Assembly: GCF_001425785.1 (NCBI RefSeq)
Contig: NZ_LMDI01000007.1
Location: 62,001 to 126,000, forward strand
Length of the DNA: 64,000 nucleotides
Reading direction: 5' to 3'
Source of the DNA: Rhizobacter sp. Root1221
GTDB taxonomy: Bacteria > Pseudomonadota > Gammaproteobacteria > Burkholderiales > Burkholderiaceae_C
Shown here: piece after piece, positions 29,971 to 42,046 of the stretch
Layout: each line of letters starts with the position of its first letter
How positions within the stretch are numbered: position 1 is the stretch's first letter
Notes under the pieces: generated by a model
Database searches by the model: none
Told to the model about the DNA's origin: nothing
The model's input: only the letters and a program-made list of their open reading frames with translations
Made by a program: the position numbers and the translations under genes

Positions 29971-30669
29971 TCATCCCGCCTTGGACACCACTTTCCCGCC
30001 CGTTTTGAGACCGATCCCCACCAAAAAGGTTTCAGCAGATTTGTCCCGGGAGGACTTCGGCTTGATGGCTTTCACCACCCGGAAGGTCTTCTTGAACAGG
30101 TCCACGAGCGGGTTGTAACTGCCGCCGTGGAATACCTTGGCCACCAGTGCCCCGTTGGGCACCAGGTGAACCTGGGCGAATTCGACCGCCAGCTCCACCA
30201 GCAGCTCGATGCGGGCGGCGTCGGCGCTGCCGATCCCGGAGAGGTTCGGGGCCATGTCGGACACCACCACGTCGACCGCCCGGCCGCCCACCGCGTCGTT
30301 CAGCTGGGCCGCCACGGCCTCCTCGCGGAAATCACCCTGCAGGAAAACCACCCCTTCGATGGGGTCCATGGGCAGCAGGTCGAGCGCGATGATGGTGCCG
30401 TTGAGCTGGCCGGCGGCCGCACCGCCCGAGCCGGCCTCCTTCGGGGCGAACCGGCGCCGCAGGTACTGGCTCCAGGCGCCCGGCGTGGCCCCCAGGTCCA
30501 CCACGAGCTGGCCCGGCTTGATCAGGCCCAGTTGCTCGTCGATTTCCTTCAGCTTGTAGGCCGCACGCGCCCGGTAGCCCTCTTTATGGGCCAGCTTGAC
30601 GTACGTGTCGTTGACGTGGTCATGCAACCACGCCTTGTTGACCTTCTTGCTTTTTGTCTGTGTCTTCAT
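29971..30669 (-). CDS. rlmE: 23S rRNA (uridine-2'-O) methyltransferase RlmE
   Basis: Methylates the 2'-OH of U2552 in the A-loop of 23S rRNA during late 50S assembly. The 232-residue protein has a basic N-terminus, [15 protein letters not shown] with the catalytic Lys, the SAM motif [26 protein letters not shown] with the catalytic Asp, and [14 protein letters not shown] with the second Lys. Upstream of ftsH on the same strand (rlmE-ftsH is a conserved pair). Divergent from yhbY, with a 32-bp gap. Confidence 0.96.
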   Translation of the reverse strand: MKTQTKSKKVNKAWLHDHVNDTYVKLAHKEGYRARAAYKLKEIDEQLGLIKPGQLVVDLGATPGAWSQYLRRRFAPKEAGSGGAAAGQLNGTIIALDLLPMDPIEGVVFLQGDFREEAVAAQLNDAVGGRAVDVVVSDMAPNLSGIGSADAARIELLVELAVEFAQVHLVPNGALVAKVFHGGSYNPLVDLFKKTFRVVKAIKPKSSRDKSAETFLVGIGLKTGGKVVSKAG

Positions 30670-30695
30670 CGAGATTCCCGTGCCGCAACGATAAT
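30665..30695 (+). promoter_or_regulatory. Predicted promoter of yhbY
   Basis: GATAAT at 30690-30695 lies only 6 bp before the yhbY ATG; a start 7 bp downstream would be the A of the ATG itself, so the transcript may be leaderless. The -35 match (TTCATC) is weak. Confidence 0.45.
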
Positions 30696-30701
30696 AGCGG
30701 C

Positions 30702-31175
30702 ATGCCTGCCATTGAACTCACCCCCGCCCAGCGCAAAGAACAGCGCTCGGCCGCCCACCACCTCCACCCGGTCGTCATGATCGGTGGAGACGGGCTCACT
30801 CCCGCCGTCGTCAAGGAAATCGACCTCGCCCTGAATGTCCACGGGCTCATCAAGGTGCGCGTGTTCTCCGACGACCGTGCGGCCCGGGAAGGCATGCTTG
30901 CCAAGCTCAGCCACGACCTGAACGCCGCCCCCATCCAGCACATCGGCAAGTTGCTGCTGCTGTGGCGCCCGCCGGTCGCCAAGGAAAAGGCCGAACGCGA
31001 CGACCGCATGCGGGGCCCGCGTGTGGTCAAGATCCTGAAATTCTCGAAGAGCGGCAACCACCGCCCCCAGGTCAAGAAGATCAAGGTGCTGGGCAACGAG
31101 CGCATCGCCGCCGGAGGCCAGGTCAAGCGCGCCCACAAGCGCGTGACCAGCGTCAAGAAAACCCAGACCAGCTGA
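30702..31175 (+). CDS. yhbY: YhbY family (CRM domain) RNA-binding protein
   Basis: 157 residues starting [20 protein letters not shown]. The CRM domain spans about the first 95 residues: [39 protein letters not shown] and [11 protein letters not shown]. YhbY binds pre-50S particles; the CRM domain has the GxxG-like loop of this fold. The C-terminal 55 residues are basic ([20 protein letters not shown]) and extend beyond E. coli YhbY (97 residues). Divergent from rlmE, another 50S-assembly gene. Confidence 0.92.
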   Translation: MPAIELTPAQRKEQRSAAHHLHPVVMIGGDGLTPAVVKEIDLALNVHGLIKVRVFSDDRAAREGMLAKLSHDLNAAPIQHIGKLLLLWRPPVAKEKAERDDRMRGPRVVKILKFSKSGNHRPQVKKIKVLGNERIAAGGQVKRAHKRVTSVKKTQTS

Positions 31176-31184
31176 ACCGGATGC

Positions 31185-31634
31185 TCAGCGTGGCGCCGTG
31201 AGGCGCCATGCCAGGGCCAGCACCAGCAGGCCCTTCAATCCGAAGAAGGCCACCGAGAGCCCGTGCAGTGCGCCGAACGACAGCGCGCCCTGCCCCACCC
31301 GCGCCGCATCCATCGCCGAACGCAGCCCGTAGTGGCCGAGCACCGTGCAGAACAGCGCGCCGAGCACCAGCAGCACGTTGGCGCTCAGCACCGACCCCTG
31401 GCGTGCCCGCGCCGCGTCGCGCGCCTGGCGGCGCACGATCACGAACAGCACCGCGCTCATCGCGATGCTGAGCACCGCCTCGCGCGACAGCATGAAGCCG
31501 GCCAGTTGGCCGGCCACCTCGCGGGGGGCCAGCGCAAAGCCCGCCGGCGTGCCGATGAAAGCCACCGCCAGCACCACCCCGGCCCAGACGCTCGCCAGCA
31601 CGGCACCGGCACGTTGGGTATCGAAGCGCACCAC
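31185..31634 (-). CDS. DUF4149 membrane protein
   Basis: 149 residues with four predicted membrane helices, starting MVRFDTQRAGAVLASVWAGV. The pattern (a helix with FIGTPAGFAL, then SREAVLSIAMSAVLFVIV, a central LGALFCTVLGHYGL, and LHGLSVAFFGLKGLLVLAL) is that of the uncharacterised DUF4149 family, often found next to greA in betaproteobacteria. It begins 2 bp after the greA stop, so is co-transcribed. Function unknown. Ends tail to tail with yhbY, 9 bp apart. Confidence 0.85.
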   Translation of the reverse strand: MVRFDTQRAGAVLASVWAGVVLAVAFIGTPAGFALAPREVAGQLAGFMLSREAVLSIAMSAVLFVIVRRQARDAARARQGSVLSANVLLVLGALFCTVLGHYGLRSAMDAARVGQGALSFGALHGLSVAFFGLKGLLVLALAWRLTAPR

Positions 31635-31636
31635 GG

Positions 31637-32113
31637 TCAGATGTAGCGGACGTCGATGATCTCGTAGCTCTTGAGGCCGCCCGGGGCGTTGACCTCGGCC
31701 ACGGCACCGGCTTCCTTGCCGATCAGCGCACGTGCGATGGGCGAGTTGATCGAGATGCGGCCTTCCTTCAGGTCGGCTTCGTCCTCGCCGACGATCTGGT
31801 ACGTGACCGGCTTGCCCGAGTCCTCGTCTTCGAGGTCGACGGTGGCGCCGAACACGACGCGGCCTTCGGCGTTCAGGGCCGCCGGGTCGATGATCTGCGC
31901 GGCGGCGAGCTTGCTGTCGATCTCCAGGATGCGGCCTTCGATGAAGCCCTGCTTGTCCTTCGCCGCTTCGTATTCGGCGTTTTCGGAGAGGTCACCCTGC
32001 GCGCGCGCTTCGGCGATGGCTTGAACGACGGCGTGGCGTTCGACGGTTTTCAGGCGGTGCAGCTCTTCCTTGAGTTTTTCGGCACCGCGCGTGGTGAGGG
32101 GGATCGTGGCCAT
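31637..32113 (-). CDS. greA: Transcription elongation factor GreA
   Basis: Rescues backtracked RNA polymerase by stimulating transcript cleavage. The 158-residue product has the N-terminal coiled coil ([20 protein letters not shown] through [18 protein letters not shown]) with the tip acidic residues in [13 protein letters not shown], and the C-terminal FKBP-like domain ([36 protein letters not shown]). Standard length. Confidence 0.98.
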   Translation of the reverse strand: MATIPLTTRGAEKLKEELHRLKTVERHAVVQAIAEARAQGDLSENAEYEAAKDKQGFIEGRILEIDSKLAAAQIIDPAALNAEGRVVFGATVDLEDEDSGKPVTYQIVGEDEADLKEGRISINSPIARALIGKEAGAVAEVNAPGGLKSYEIIDVRYI

Positions 32114-32146
32114 GGTCCAACCTTGAATCGCAAAGATGTGAAGCTG

Positions 32147-32189
32147 AAAACAAACCGCCGCGGTCTCCCTTGCGGAAGGCCGGCGGCGG
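32147..32189 (-). terminator. Terminator after carB
   Basis: On the minus strand CCGCCGCCGG pairs with CCGCGGCGG, followed by TTTGTTTT. It lies between carB and greA, so greA probably also has its own promoter. Confidence 0.7.
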
Positions 32190-32221
32190 CCGACGGAATC
32201 GAAGATGTGTTCCGGATGAGT

Positions 32222-35468
<3,247 letters not shown>

Positions 35469-35476
<8 letters not shown>

Positions 35477-36638
35477 TCTTCTTCTCCATCAGCGCGGTGA
35501 AGCGGTCGAAAAGGTACGCAATGTCATGGGGTCCGGGAGAGGCCTCGGGGTGGCCCTGGAAACAGAAAGCGGGTTTGTCGGTGCGGGCGAGGCCCTGCAG
35601 CGTGCCGTCGAACAGGCTCACGTGCGTGGGACGCAGGTTGGCCGGCAGCGTCTTCTCGTCCACCGCGAAGCCGTGGTTCTGGCTCGTGATGCTGACGCGC
35701 TGCGTGTCGAGGTCCTTCACGGGGTGGTTGCCGCCGTGGTGGCCGAACTTCATCTTGAACGTGCGGGCACCGGAGGCGAGCGCCATGATCTGGTGGCCGA
35801 GGCAGATGCCGAACGTGGGCGTGCCCGTCTCGATGATCTGGCGGGTGGCCTCGATGGCGTAGTCGCAGGGTTCCGGGTCGCCGGGGCCGTTGCTCAGGAA
35901 CACGCCATCGGGTTTCATCGCGAGCACCTCGGATGCAGGCGTGCGGGCCGGCACCACGGTGACGCGGCAGCCGCGGCTGGCGAGCATGCGCAGGATGTTG
36001 CGCTTCACGCCGAAGTCGTATGCGACCACGTGGTACTTCGGGTTCTTCACTTCGCCGAAGCCGGTGCCGAGGATCCATTCGGTCTCGGTCCACTCGGTGG
36101 TGCCGCCCTGGGTGACCACCTGGGCCAGGTCGAGGCCGGCCATGCTGGGGGCCGACTGGGCCAGTTCGATGGCGCGGTCGCGGTCGGCCTGGGTGACGGT
36201 TTCACCGAGCGACAGCGTGAGAATGCAGCCGTTCTGCGCGCCCTTCGAGCGCAGCAGGCGGGTGAGCTGACGCGTGTCGATGTTGGCGATGGCGACCGTG
36301 CCTTCACGCTGCAGGTACTGCGGGAGGGTCATCGTTTCGCGGAAGTTCGACGCGCGGACGGGCAGGTCCTTGATGATCAGGCCGGCGGCGTGCACCTTGC
36401 GGGCTTCCACGTCTTCCGGGTTCACGCCGTAGCTGCCGATGTGCGGGTAGGTCAGCGTGACCATCTGGCGGGCGTAGCTCGGGTCGGTGAGGATTTCCTG
36501 GTACCCGGTGAGCGACGTGTTGAACACGACTTCGCCCACCGTGTGCCCCGCCGCGCCGATCGAGATGCCTTGGAAGACTGTTCCGTCCGCGAGAGCGAGA
36601 AGAGCCTGTTCTTGTATGGGCAGCAGTGGCGCGGGCAC
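35469..36638 (-). CDS. carA: Carbamoyl-phosphate synthase small subunit
   Basis: Glutaminase subunit that supplies ammonia to CarB. The 389-residue product begins at GTG 36638 ([19 protein letters not shown]) with GGAG 6 nt upstream; the frame stays open for another 360 nt but contains the promoter and hairpins there. The class I amidotransferase triad is visible: Cys in [10 protein letters not shown], and His and Glu in [12 protein letters not shown]. The N-terminal domain [20 protein letters not shown] is typical. Ends overlapping carB by 8 bp. Confidence 0.96.
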
Positions 36639-36695
36639 GCGATTCTCCGAATTTGTGCGCGCCCAGCTCTGCGCGCGGAGCACAAGACCGGTGGA

Positions 36696-36738
36696 GAAAA
36701 CTGGGGGAGTTTTCAGGCGGAAAACCGCGAAGGTTTTC
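36696..36738 (-). promoter_or_regulatory. Twin hairpins in carA leader
   Basis: Two hairpins of the same design lie 5 bp apart: GAAAACT-ggggg-AGTTTTC (36696-36714) and GAAAACC-gcgaa-GGTTTTC (36720-36738), written on the plus strand. Both have 7-bp stems and 5-nt loops. They lie in the ~125-nt leader between the predicted promoter and the carA start, about 60-100 nt before the GTG, so they could be a regulatory or protein-binding element. Confidence 0.6.
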
Positions 36739-36770
36739 GCTGGGCGAGATGGTTGCAGGTAAACCCTCGC

Positions 36771-36799
36771 ATTGTACCCGACCTGCGCCCCGTTTTGAC
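36771..36799 (-). promoter_or_regulatory. Predicted carA promoter
   Basis: Minus-strand TACAAT (36771-36776) with a poor -35 match (GTCAAA) 17 bp away. A start near 36764 gives a leader of about 125 nt. Confidence 0.5.
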
Positions 36800-36869
36800 G
36801 CGCCGCGTTCTCCAATCGATGGGGAGAACGCTTATCGTTTCTAGAGCCCTCTGACTCTGATGCGGCATC

Positions 36870-36899
36870 CGGACAGGCAAGCACACCCGATCCCATAAT
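36870..36899 (+). promoter_or_regulatory. Predicted promoter of bacterioferritin gene
   Basis: CATAAT at 36894-36899 with CGGACA at 36870-36875 (18-bp spacing). The ATG at 36934 follows an AAGGAAAA ribosome site. Confidence 0.5.
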
Positions 36900-36933
36900 G
36901 GCGAATGACCCCCACCCACAATAAGGAAAAGCC

Positions 36934-37410
36934 ATGAAGGGCGACCCGAAAGTCATCGAGCATCTGAACGCGCAACTGAAGAACGAGCTGACCGCCATCA
37001 ACCAGTACTTCCTGCACTACCGGATGCTCAAGCACTGGGGCTTCGACAAGCTGGCCAAGAAGGAATACGAGGAATCCATCGGCGAGATGAAACACGCCGA
37101 CATCCTCATGAATCGCATCTTCACGCTCGACGGCCTGCCGAACCTCCAGGACCTGGGCAAGCTCCTGGTCGGCGAGGACACGGTCGAGATCCTGAACTGC
37201 GACCTGACATCCGAGCGCGGCGCGCAGGCCACCATCAAGGATGGCATTGCCTATTGCGAGTCGGTGCGCGATTACGTGTCCCGCGACCTGCTCCAGGGCA
37301 TCCTCGAGGACACGGAAGAGCACATCGACTTCCTCGAGACCCAGATCGACCTGGTCGACAAGGTGGGCCTGCAGAACTACCTGCAGTCCCAGCTGGCCGA
37401 AGCCGACTGA
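36934..37410 (+). CDS. bfr: Bacterioferritin
   Basis: Forms 24-subunit haem-containing shells that oxidise and store iron. The 158-residue product starts [20 protein letters not shown] and has the ferroxidase ligands (Glu18, the [13 protein letters not shown] helix with Glu51 and His54, Glu in [13 protein letters not shown]) and Met52, the haem ligand of bacterioferritins. Length identical to E. coli Bfr. Followed by its own terminator and then by bfd, the ferredoxin that helps release the iron. Confidence 0.97.
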   Translation: MKGDPKVIEHLNAQLKNELTAINQYFLHYRMLKHWGFDKLAKKEYEESIGEMKHADILMNRIFTLDGLPNLQDLGKLLVGEDTVEILNCDLTSERGAQATIKDGIAYCESVRDYVSRDLLQGILEDTEEHIDFLETQIDLVDKVGLQNYLQSQLAEAD

Positions 37411-37435
37411 CCGGCGCCTTCCACCCGGACGCCCG

Positions 37436-37475
37436 GGCCGCCACAGAATTCACGTTCTGGGCGGTCCTTTTTTTT
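37436..37475 (+). terminator. Terminator of bfr
   Basis: GGCCGCCACAGAA pairs with TTCTGGGCGGTCC (one bulge), followed by eight T residues. It separates bfr from the independently promoted bfd. Confidence 0.85.
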
Positions 37476-37483
37476 GCGGGGCC

Positions 37484-37515
37484 TTGAACTGGGAATCATT
37501 CCTATTTATCATTGC
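37484..37515 (+). promoter_or_regulatory. bfd promoter with overlapping Fur-like box
   Basis: TTGAAC (37484-37489) and TATCAT (37507-37512) with 17-bp spacing form a good sigma-70 promoter. The spacer and -10 region (GGGAATCATTCCTATTTATC) resemble a Fur site in the AATGATAAATAGGAATGATT orientation, with several mismatches. Fur repression in iron-replete cells is the expected logic for bfd. Confidence 0.6.
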
Positions 37516-37551
37516 ATCCAGTGGCCCGTGTACAGGCCCCGGAGTTCAACG

Positions 37552-37764
37552 ATGATTGTTTGTGTCTGCCGCCGCGTTTCCGACCGTGACATCGAGCGCC
37601 ACGCCCGTGGCGGTTGCGCCAGCTTCGACGACCTGCAGATGGACACTGGCGTAGCCACCTGCTGCGGCAACTGCACCGATTGCGCCCGCGACGTGTTCGA
37701 CTCCGCCCGCAACGGTACCGCGCCCGCCCACTACCTGCCCATCCGCATCCAGTTGGCTGCCTGA
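37552..37764 (+). CDS. bfd: Bacterioferritin-associated ferredoxin
   Basis: Small [2Fe-2S] protein that delivers electrons to bacterioferritin to mobilise stored iron. The 70-residue product begins MIVCVCRRVSDRDIERHARG; cluster ligands are Cys4, Cys6, Cys38 and Cys41 (CVC and CCGNC). Extra Cys22, Cys37 and Cys44 are not expected ligands. It has its own promoter with a Fur-like site, so can be induced in iron shortage independently of bfr. Confidence 0.92.
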   Translation: MIVCVCRRVSDRDIERHARGGCASFDDLQMDTGVATCCGNCTDCARDVFDSARNGTAPAHYLPIRIQLAA

Positions 37765-37864
37765 TCCCCCTTCCCCGCCACCGGCCTTGCGCCGCTGCTG
37801 ACACGGGAACCTGTAACCTCCTGTTGAGTCTGACCTTCGGTTGGCTCTCTCCACAGGAGGTCTC

Positions 37865-38572
37865 ATGAACGAAAAACTGCAACCTGCCTACGGCGCCTAT
37901 GGCACCGCGGGTTCGGCCGTGGCCGACCGCAACCGCGTGTTGCGCAACACCTATTGGCTGCTCGCGCTGTCGATGGTGCCCACCGTGCTGGGCGCCTGGC
38001 TCGGCGTCGCCACGGGCTTCAGCTTCTTCGCCGCCAACCCGTTCATCGGGTTCATGGTGTTCATGGGCGTGGCGTTCGGCTTCTTTTTCGCGATCGACAA
38101 ATACAAGAACTCGTCCATCGGCGTCGCGCTGCTGCTCGGATTCACCTTTTTCATGGGGCTGATGCTCTCGCGCCTGATCGGCGCGGTGCTGGGCAACTAC
38201 ACCAACGGCAGCCAGCTCATCATGATGGCCTTCGGGGGCACGGGGCTCGTGTTCTTCGGCATGGCCACCCTCGCCTCCAGCATCAAGCGCGACGTCTCGG
38301 GCCTGGGCAAGTGGATGATGGTGGGCGTGATCGGCCTCATCGTTGCCAGCGTGGCCAACATCTGGCTGCAGCTGCCGGCCCTGATGCTCACGGTGTCGGT
38401 GCTCGCCATCGTGATCTTCTCGGCGCTGATGCTGTACGACCTGAAGCGCGTGATCGACGGCGGTGAAACCAACTACGTCACCGCCACGCTCGCCATCTAC
38501 CTCGACGTGTACAACGTCTTCGTGAACCTGCTGAGCCTGCTCGGCATCTTCGGCGGCGACTCGGACAACTGA
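37865..38572 (+). CDS. BAX inhibitor-1 family membrane protein
   Basis: 235 residues starting MNEKLQPAYGAYGTAGSAVA with the perfect AGGAGG ribosome site 5 nt upstream. Seven predicted membrane helices and the family end SALMLYDLKRVIDGGETNYV followed by ATLAIYLDVYNVFVNLLSLL. Bacterial members (YccA/YbhL/BsYetJ) include an FtsH-interacting modulator and a pH-dependent Ca2+ leak channel; which applies here cannot be told. The two-Asp sensor region is present in LDVYN and MLYDLK. Confidence 0.92.
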   Translation: MNEKLQPAYGAYGTAGSAVADRNRVLRNTYWLLALSMVPTVLGAWLGVATGFSFFAANPFIGFMVFMGVAFGFFFAIDKYKNSSIGVALLLGFTFFMGLMLSRLIGAVLGNYTNGSQLIMMAFGGTGLVFFGMATLASSIKRDVSGLGKWMMVGVIGLIVASVANIWLQLPALMLTVSVLAIVIFSALMLYDLKRVIDGGETNYVTATLAIYLDVYNVFVNLLSLLGIFGGDSDN

Positions 38573-38597
38573 ACCTTCCGGCCGTTCACCAGCGACA

Positions 38598-38620
38598 ACG
38601 GGGCCTTCGGGCCCCGTTTG
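38598..38620 (+). terminator. Terminator after BAX inhibitor gene
   Basis: ACGGGGCC-TTCG-GGCCCCGT followed by TTTG; a UUCG tetraloop hairpin. Also serves the converging rlmD. Confidence 0.75.
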
Positions 38621-38641
38621 CGTGTCCGTCAGTCGTTTCCA

Positions 38642-39985
38642 TCAGTCGCGCTCGAACACCGCGATGCTCTCCACGTGCGCCGTGTGCGGGAACATGTTCA
38701 CCGCTCCGCCCGCCGTGCACCGGTAGCCCCCCTGGTGCACCAGCAGGCCGGCGTCACGCGCCAGCGTGGCCGGGTTGCAGCTCACGTAGACGATGCGCTT
38801 CGGCAGCGTGAAGCGGGGCGCGATGGACGGGTCCTGGTGGAGGTCGGCCACGGCTTTCGCCAGTGCAAACGCCCCCTCGCGCGGCGGGTCCACCAGCCAC
38901 TTGTCCGCCGGCCCGTAGTGCGCCAGGTCGGCCGGGGTCATCTCGAAGAGGTTGCGCGCCTCGAACGACGTCTTGTGCGCGAGCCCATTGCCCGCGGCGT
39001 TCTCGCGTGACCGGGCCACCAGCGTCTCGCTGCCCTCGATGCCCAGCACCTCGCGCGCCTGGGTGGCGATGGGCAACGTGAAGTTGCCGAGGCCACAGAA
39101 CCAGTCGATCACGCGCTCGTGCGGCTGCGCGGCCAGCAGCCGCAGCGAACGGCCCACCAGCACACGGTTGATCTGGTGGTTCACCTGGGTGAAGTCGGTG
39201 GGCTTGAACGGCATCGTCAACCCGAACTCGGGCAGCGTGTAGGTGAGCGCGGCGCCGCCATCGTCCAGGCGGTGCACGGTGTCCGGGCCTTTCGGCTGCA
39301 GCCACCACTGCACCGCGCGGGACGCGGCGAAAGCACGCAGGCGGGCCAGATCCCCGGTGCTGAGCGGCTCCAGGTGGCGCAGCACGAGCGCGGTGGTGTC
39401 CTGCCCCACGGCCACCTCGATCTGCGGCAAGCGGTCGCGCGCGTCCATCGACATCACGAGTTCGCTCAGCGGCGCGAGCATGGCGCTGAGATGCGGCGGC
39501 AGCACCTCGCAGCTGTTCATGTCGGCCACGTAGGTGGACTTGCGCTCGTGGAACCCCACGAGCACCTTGCCCTTTTTCGCGACATGGCGCACCGACAGGC
39601 GCGCGCGGTAGCGGTAGCCCCAGGTCGGGCCCTCGATGGGCCGCAGCAGACGCTCAGGCTTGACCTTGCCGAGGTGCCACAGCGCGTCTTCAAGCGCACG
39701 CTGCTTCGTGGCCACCTGCGCACCCACGTGGAAATGCTGGAGCTTGCAGCCACCGCAGGTGCCGAAATGACGGCACTGCGGGGTCACGCGCTGGGCGCTT
39801 TCGCGGCGCAGCGCCGTCATCGTGGCCTGCTCCCAGTTGTTCTTGCGGCGGTTCACGGTGACCTGCACTTCTTCGCCGGGCAGCGCCCCGTCGATGAACA
39901 CCACCTTGCCTTCTTCGTTGTGGGCCACGCCCTGGCCTTCGAGGTCGAGGGACTCGACCTTCAGCCATTCGATTGCTTGAGTCAT
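38642..39985 (-). CDS. rlmD: 23S rRNA (uracil-1939-C5) methyltransferase RlmD
   Basis: TrmA/RumA family enzyme making m5U1939. The 447-residue protein has the N-terminal TRAM domain ([25 protein letters not shown]), a [4Fe-4S] cluster set ([14 protein letters not shown] with a further Cys in MNSCEVLP), the SAM motif [19 protein letters not shown] and the catalytic-Cys motif [12 protein letters not shown]. It lies 45 bp after rpoS on the same strand and may be read from that unit. Confidence 0.95.
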   Translation of the reverse strand: MTQAIEWLKVESLDLEGQGVAHNEEGKVVFIDGALPGEEVQVTVNRRKNNWEQATMTALRRESAQRVTPQCRHFGTCGGCKLQHFHVGAQVATKQRALEDALWHLGKVKPERLLRPIEGPTWGYRYRARLSVRHVAKKGKVLVGFHERKSTYVADMNSCEVLPPHLSAMLAPLSELVMSMDARDRLPQIEVAVGQDTTALVLRHLEPLSTGDLARLRAFAASRAVQWWLQPKGPDTVHRLDDGGAALTYTLPEFGLTMPFKPTDFTQVNHQINRVLVGRSLRLLAAQPHERVIDWFCGLGNFTLPIATQAREVLGIEGSETLVARSRENAAGNGLAHKTSFEARNLFEMTPADLAHYGPADKWLVDPPREGAFALAKAVADLHQDPSIAPRFTLPKRIVYVSCNPATLARDAGLLVHQGGYRCTAGGAVNMFPHTAHVESIAVFERD

Positions 39986-40030
39986 TCCCCGATTATCCCG
40001 CCGCTGGCGGCCGGGCTGGCGCGCGGCCGG

Positions 40031-41041
40031 TCAGAAGAGCGAGTCGCGGTGCACACCACTGCGCGCCATGCGCCGGCGCAGCTTGACGAGGGCCTCCTGC
40101 TGGATCTGCCGGATGCGCTCGCGCGTGAGGCCCAGCCGTTCGGCCAGCACCTCGAGGGTCTCGGGTTCCCGGTCGCGCAGGCCGTAGCGGCCGGACAGCA
40201 CCTCGCGTTCACGATCGTTCAGTTCCTCGAGGCCCGTCTGCAGCAACGCGTCGACCTCGTGGCTCAACGTGTGGTGCATGGGGTCGAGCGCGGCCTCGTC
40301 GGCCACGCTGTCGAGCATGGAGTCGGTGCTTTCGCGATCGAGCGGGGCATCGAGCGACGTGGGCTGCTCGGAGAACCGCAGCAACTCGCTCACCTCCTCG
40401 ACCGGCCGGCCGATGCGCGCGGCAATGTCTTCCACCCGCACATGGGCCTCCGACCCGTTGGCGGGGTGCTCCGATTCGAGCGCCCGCCGGGCCTTCAGCA
40501 CGTGGTTCAGTTCGCGCACGACGTGGACCGGCAGCCGCACGAGGCGGGCCTGGTGCATGATGGCCCGCTCCACGCTCTGGCGGATCCACCACGACGCGTA
40601 GGTGGAGAAGCGGAACCCTCGTTCAGGCTCGAACTTGCCGATCGCGTGCATCAGCCCGAGATTGCCCTCCTCGATCAGGTCGGTGAGGGGCAGGCCGCGG
40701 CCCAGGTAGTTCTTCGCGATGCTCACCACGAGGCGCAGGTTGCGCTCGATCATTTCCTGGCGGGCGGTGAATTCGCCCGCGCGGGCCCGCACGGCGGTGT
40801 CGTATTCCTCTTCCGGTGTGAAGAGCGGCGCGCGGCGGATCTCACGCAGGTAGGTCTGCAGCGTGTTGCCCACCTCGCCATCGCCGGCAGGGATCACCAC
40901 CCCCGCGGCCAGCGGCACCGCGGCCGCGTCGTCGTCGCCGTCAGGGAGTGGCGCCCCGGTGGACAGCACGTCCACCGCAGGCGGGCGCTCGGCAGGGGCG
41001 GCCGCGAATCCGTTCAAACCTTCGCCGTGCTTTTTTGCCAT
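40031..41041 (-). CDS. rpoS: Stationary-phase sigma factor RpoS
   Basis: Master regulator of the general stress and stationary-phase response. The 336-residue product starts [16 protein letters not shown] and has sigma regions 1.2 ([20 protein letters not shown]), 2 ([36 protein letters not shown]), 3 ([17 protein letters not shown]) and 4.2 ([18 protein letters not shown]). Its position after nlpD is the classic one; in E. coli the main rpoS promoter is within nlpD. Unlike RpoD it lacks a long acidic region 1.1. Confidence 0.96.
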   Translation of the reverse strand: MAKKHGEGLNGFAAAPAERPPAVDVLSTGAPLPDGDDDAAAVPLAAGVVIPAGDGEVGNTLQTYLREIRRAPLFTPEEEYDTAVRARAGEFTARQEMIERNLRLVVSIAKNYLGRGLPLTDLIEEGNLGLMHAIGKFEPERGFRFSTYASWWIRQSVERAIMHQARLVRLPVHVVRELNHVLKARRALESEHPANGSEAHVRVEDIAARIGRPVEEVSELLRFSEQPTSLDAPLDRESTDSMLDSVADEAALDPMHHTLSHEVDALLQTGLEELNDREREVLSGRYGLRDREPETLEVLAERLGLTRERIRQIQQEALVKLRRRMARSGVHRDSLF

Positions 41042-41089
41042 GGTGTTGCCTGTGACAGGAAACAAGGCGAAGCGCGACGAACGTGCGCG

Positions 41090-42046
41090 TCAGCGCGACG
41101 GGAGCAACTTCTCCGGGTCGACCGGCTTGCCTTGTTTGCGGATCTCGAAATGCAGTTTCACGCGGTCCGAATCGGTGGCGCCCATTTCGGCGATCTTCTG
41201 GCCACGTTTGACGGTCTGCTCCTCCTTCACGAGCAGAGCCTGATTGTGCGCGTATGCGGTCAGGTAGGTGTTGTTGTGTTTGAGGATGACAAGATTTCCG
41301 TAACCGCGCAGGCCCGATCCGGCGTAGACCACCTTGCCGTCGGCCGCGGCGAGCACCGGGTCGCCGGCCTTGCCGGCAATGCCGAGGCCCTTGCTGCGGG
41401 ATTCGTCGAAGCGTGCCACGACCGCGCCGTTGGCCGGCCACAGCCAGTTCACATCGTCGTCACCGCCGGTGGATGCCGCGGGGGCTGGTGCCGGTGCAGG
41501 CGCAGGTGCGGGCACCACGGCCGGCACGGACGCAGCACTGGCGGCCGGAGCCGGCTTGGGTGCGTCGAGCGGGCGTCCTTCCACCTTGGCCGTCGTGACC
41601 GGGCGTGTGGTGAGTGCGTTGGGGTCCGCACCGGGCTGCACGACTCGCAGCACCTGGCCCACCTCGAGGATGTTGGGGTTCTCGAGGTTGTTCCACTTGA
41701 CCAGGTCTTTCCAGTTCTGCCCGGTCTCGAGGCCCACGCGGATCAGCGTGTCGCCCGGACGAACGGTGAAGTAACCGGGTTTGCCGGCATTTTCGGCGCC
41801 CGGCAGCACCTTGGCCGGTTCGGCTGGCGTGGGCGCAGTGGAGGCCGGCGCGGCTGGCGCGCTGTTGCGCCCCACCTGGCGCTCCTCGACGGGCGCGCGG
41901 CCCACGCGGGCCGTCTGGCAAGCCGCCACCATCGCCACGAGGGCCAGCGCCCCCGCGATGCGGGCCACGGAGCCCGCGCGTTCCAACCTGCCGTGCCGGG
42001 CGTTGAACGCCCTGTCGAATGTCGATCCCATCGGTGCCAAAGCCAT
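41090..42046 (-). CDS. nlpD: NlpD-like LysM/degenerate LytM lipoprotein
   Basis: 318 residues; outer-membrane lipoprotein expected to activate a cell-division amidase (AmiC in E. coli). Lipobox VAAC (Cys43 from the MALAPMGS start), one LysM (YFTVRPGDTLIRVGLETGQN), a Pro/Ala spacer, then a LytM/M23 domain. The first zinc motif (normally HxGxD) reads KGLGI and has lost its ligands, while YAHN and LHFEIR remain; E. coli NlpD is similarly inactive. Start: ATG 42046 shares one base with the pcm stop (TGATG); ATG 42031 is an alternative. Next gene is rpoS. Confidence 0.9.
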   Translation of the reverse strand: MALAPMGSTFDRAFNARHGRLERAGSVARIAGALALVAMVAACQTARVGRAPVEERQVGRNSAPAAPASTAPTPAEPAKVLPGAENAGKPGYFTVRPGDTLIRVGLETGQNWKDLVKWNNLENPNILEVGQVLRVVQPGADPNALTTRPVTTAKVEGRPLDAPKPAPAASAASVPAVVPAPAPAPAPAPAASTGGDDDVNWLWPANGAVVARFDESRSKGLGIAGKAGDPVLAAADGKVVYAGSGLRGYGNLVILKHNNTYLTAYAHNQALLVKEEQTVKRGQKIAEMGATDSDRVKLHFEIRKQGKPVDPEKLLPSR

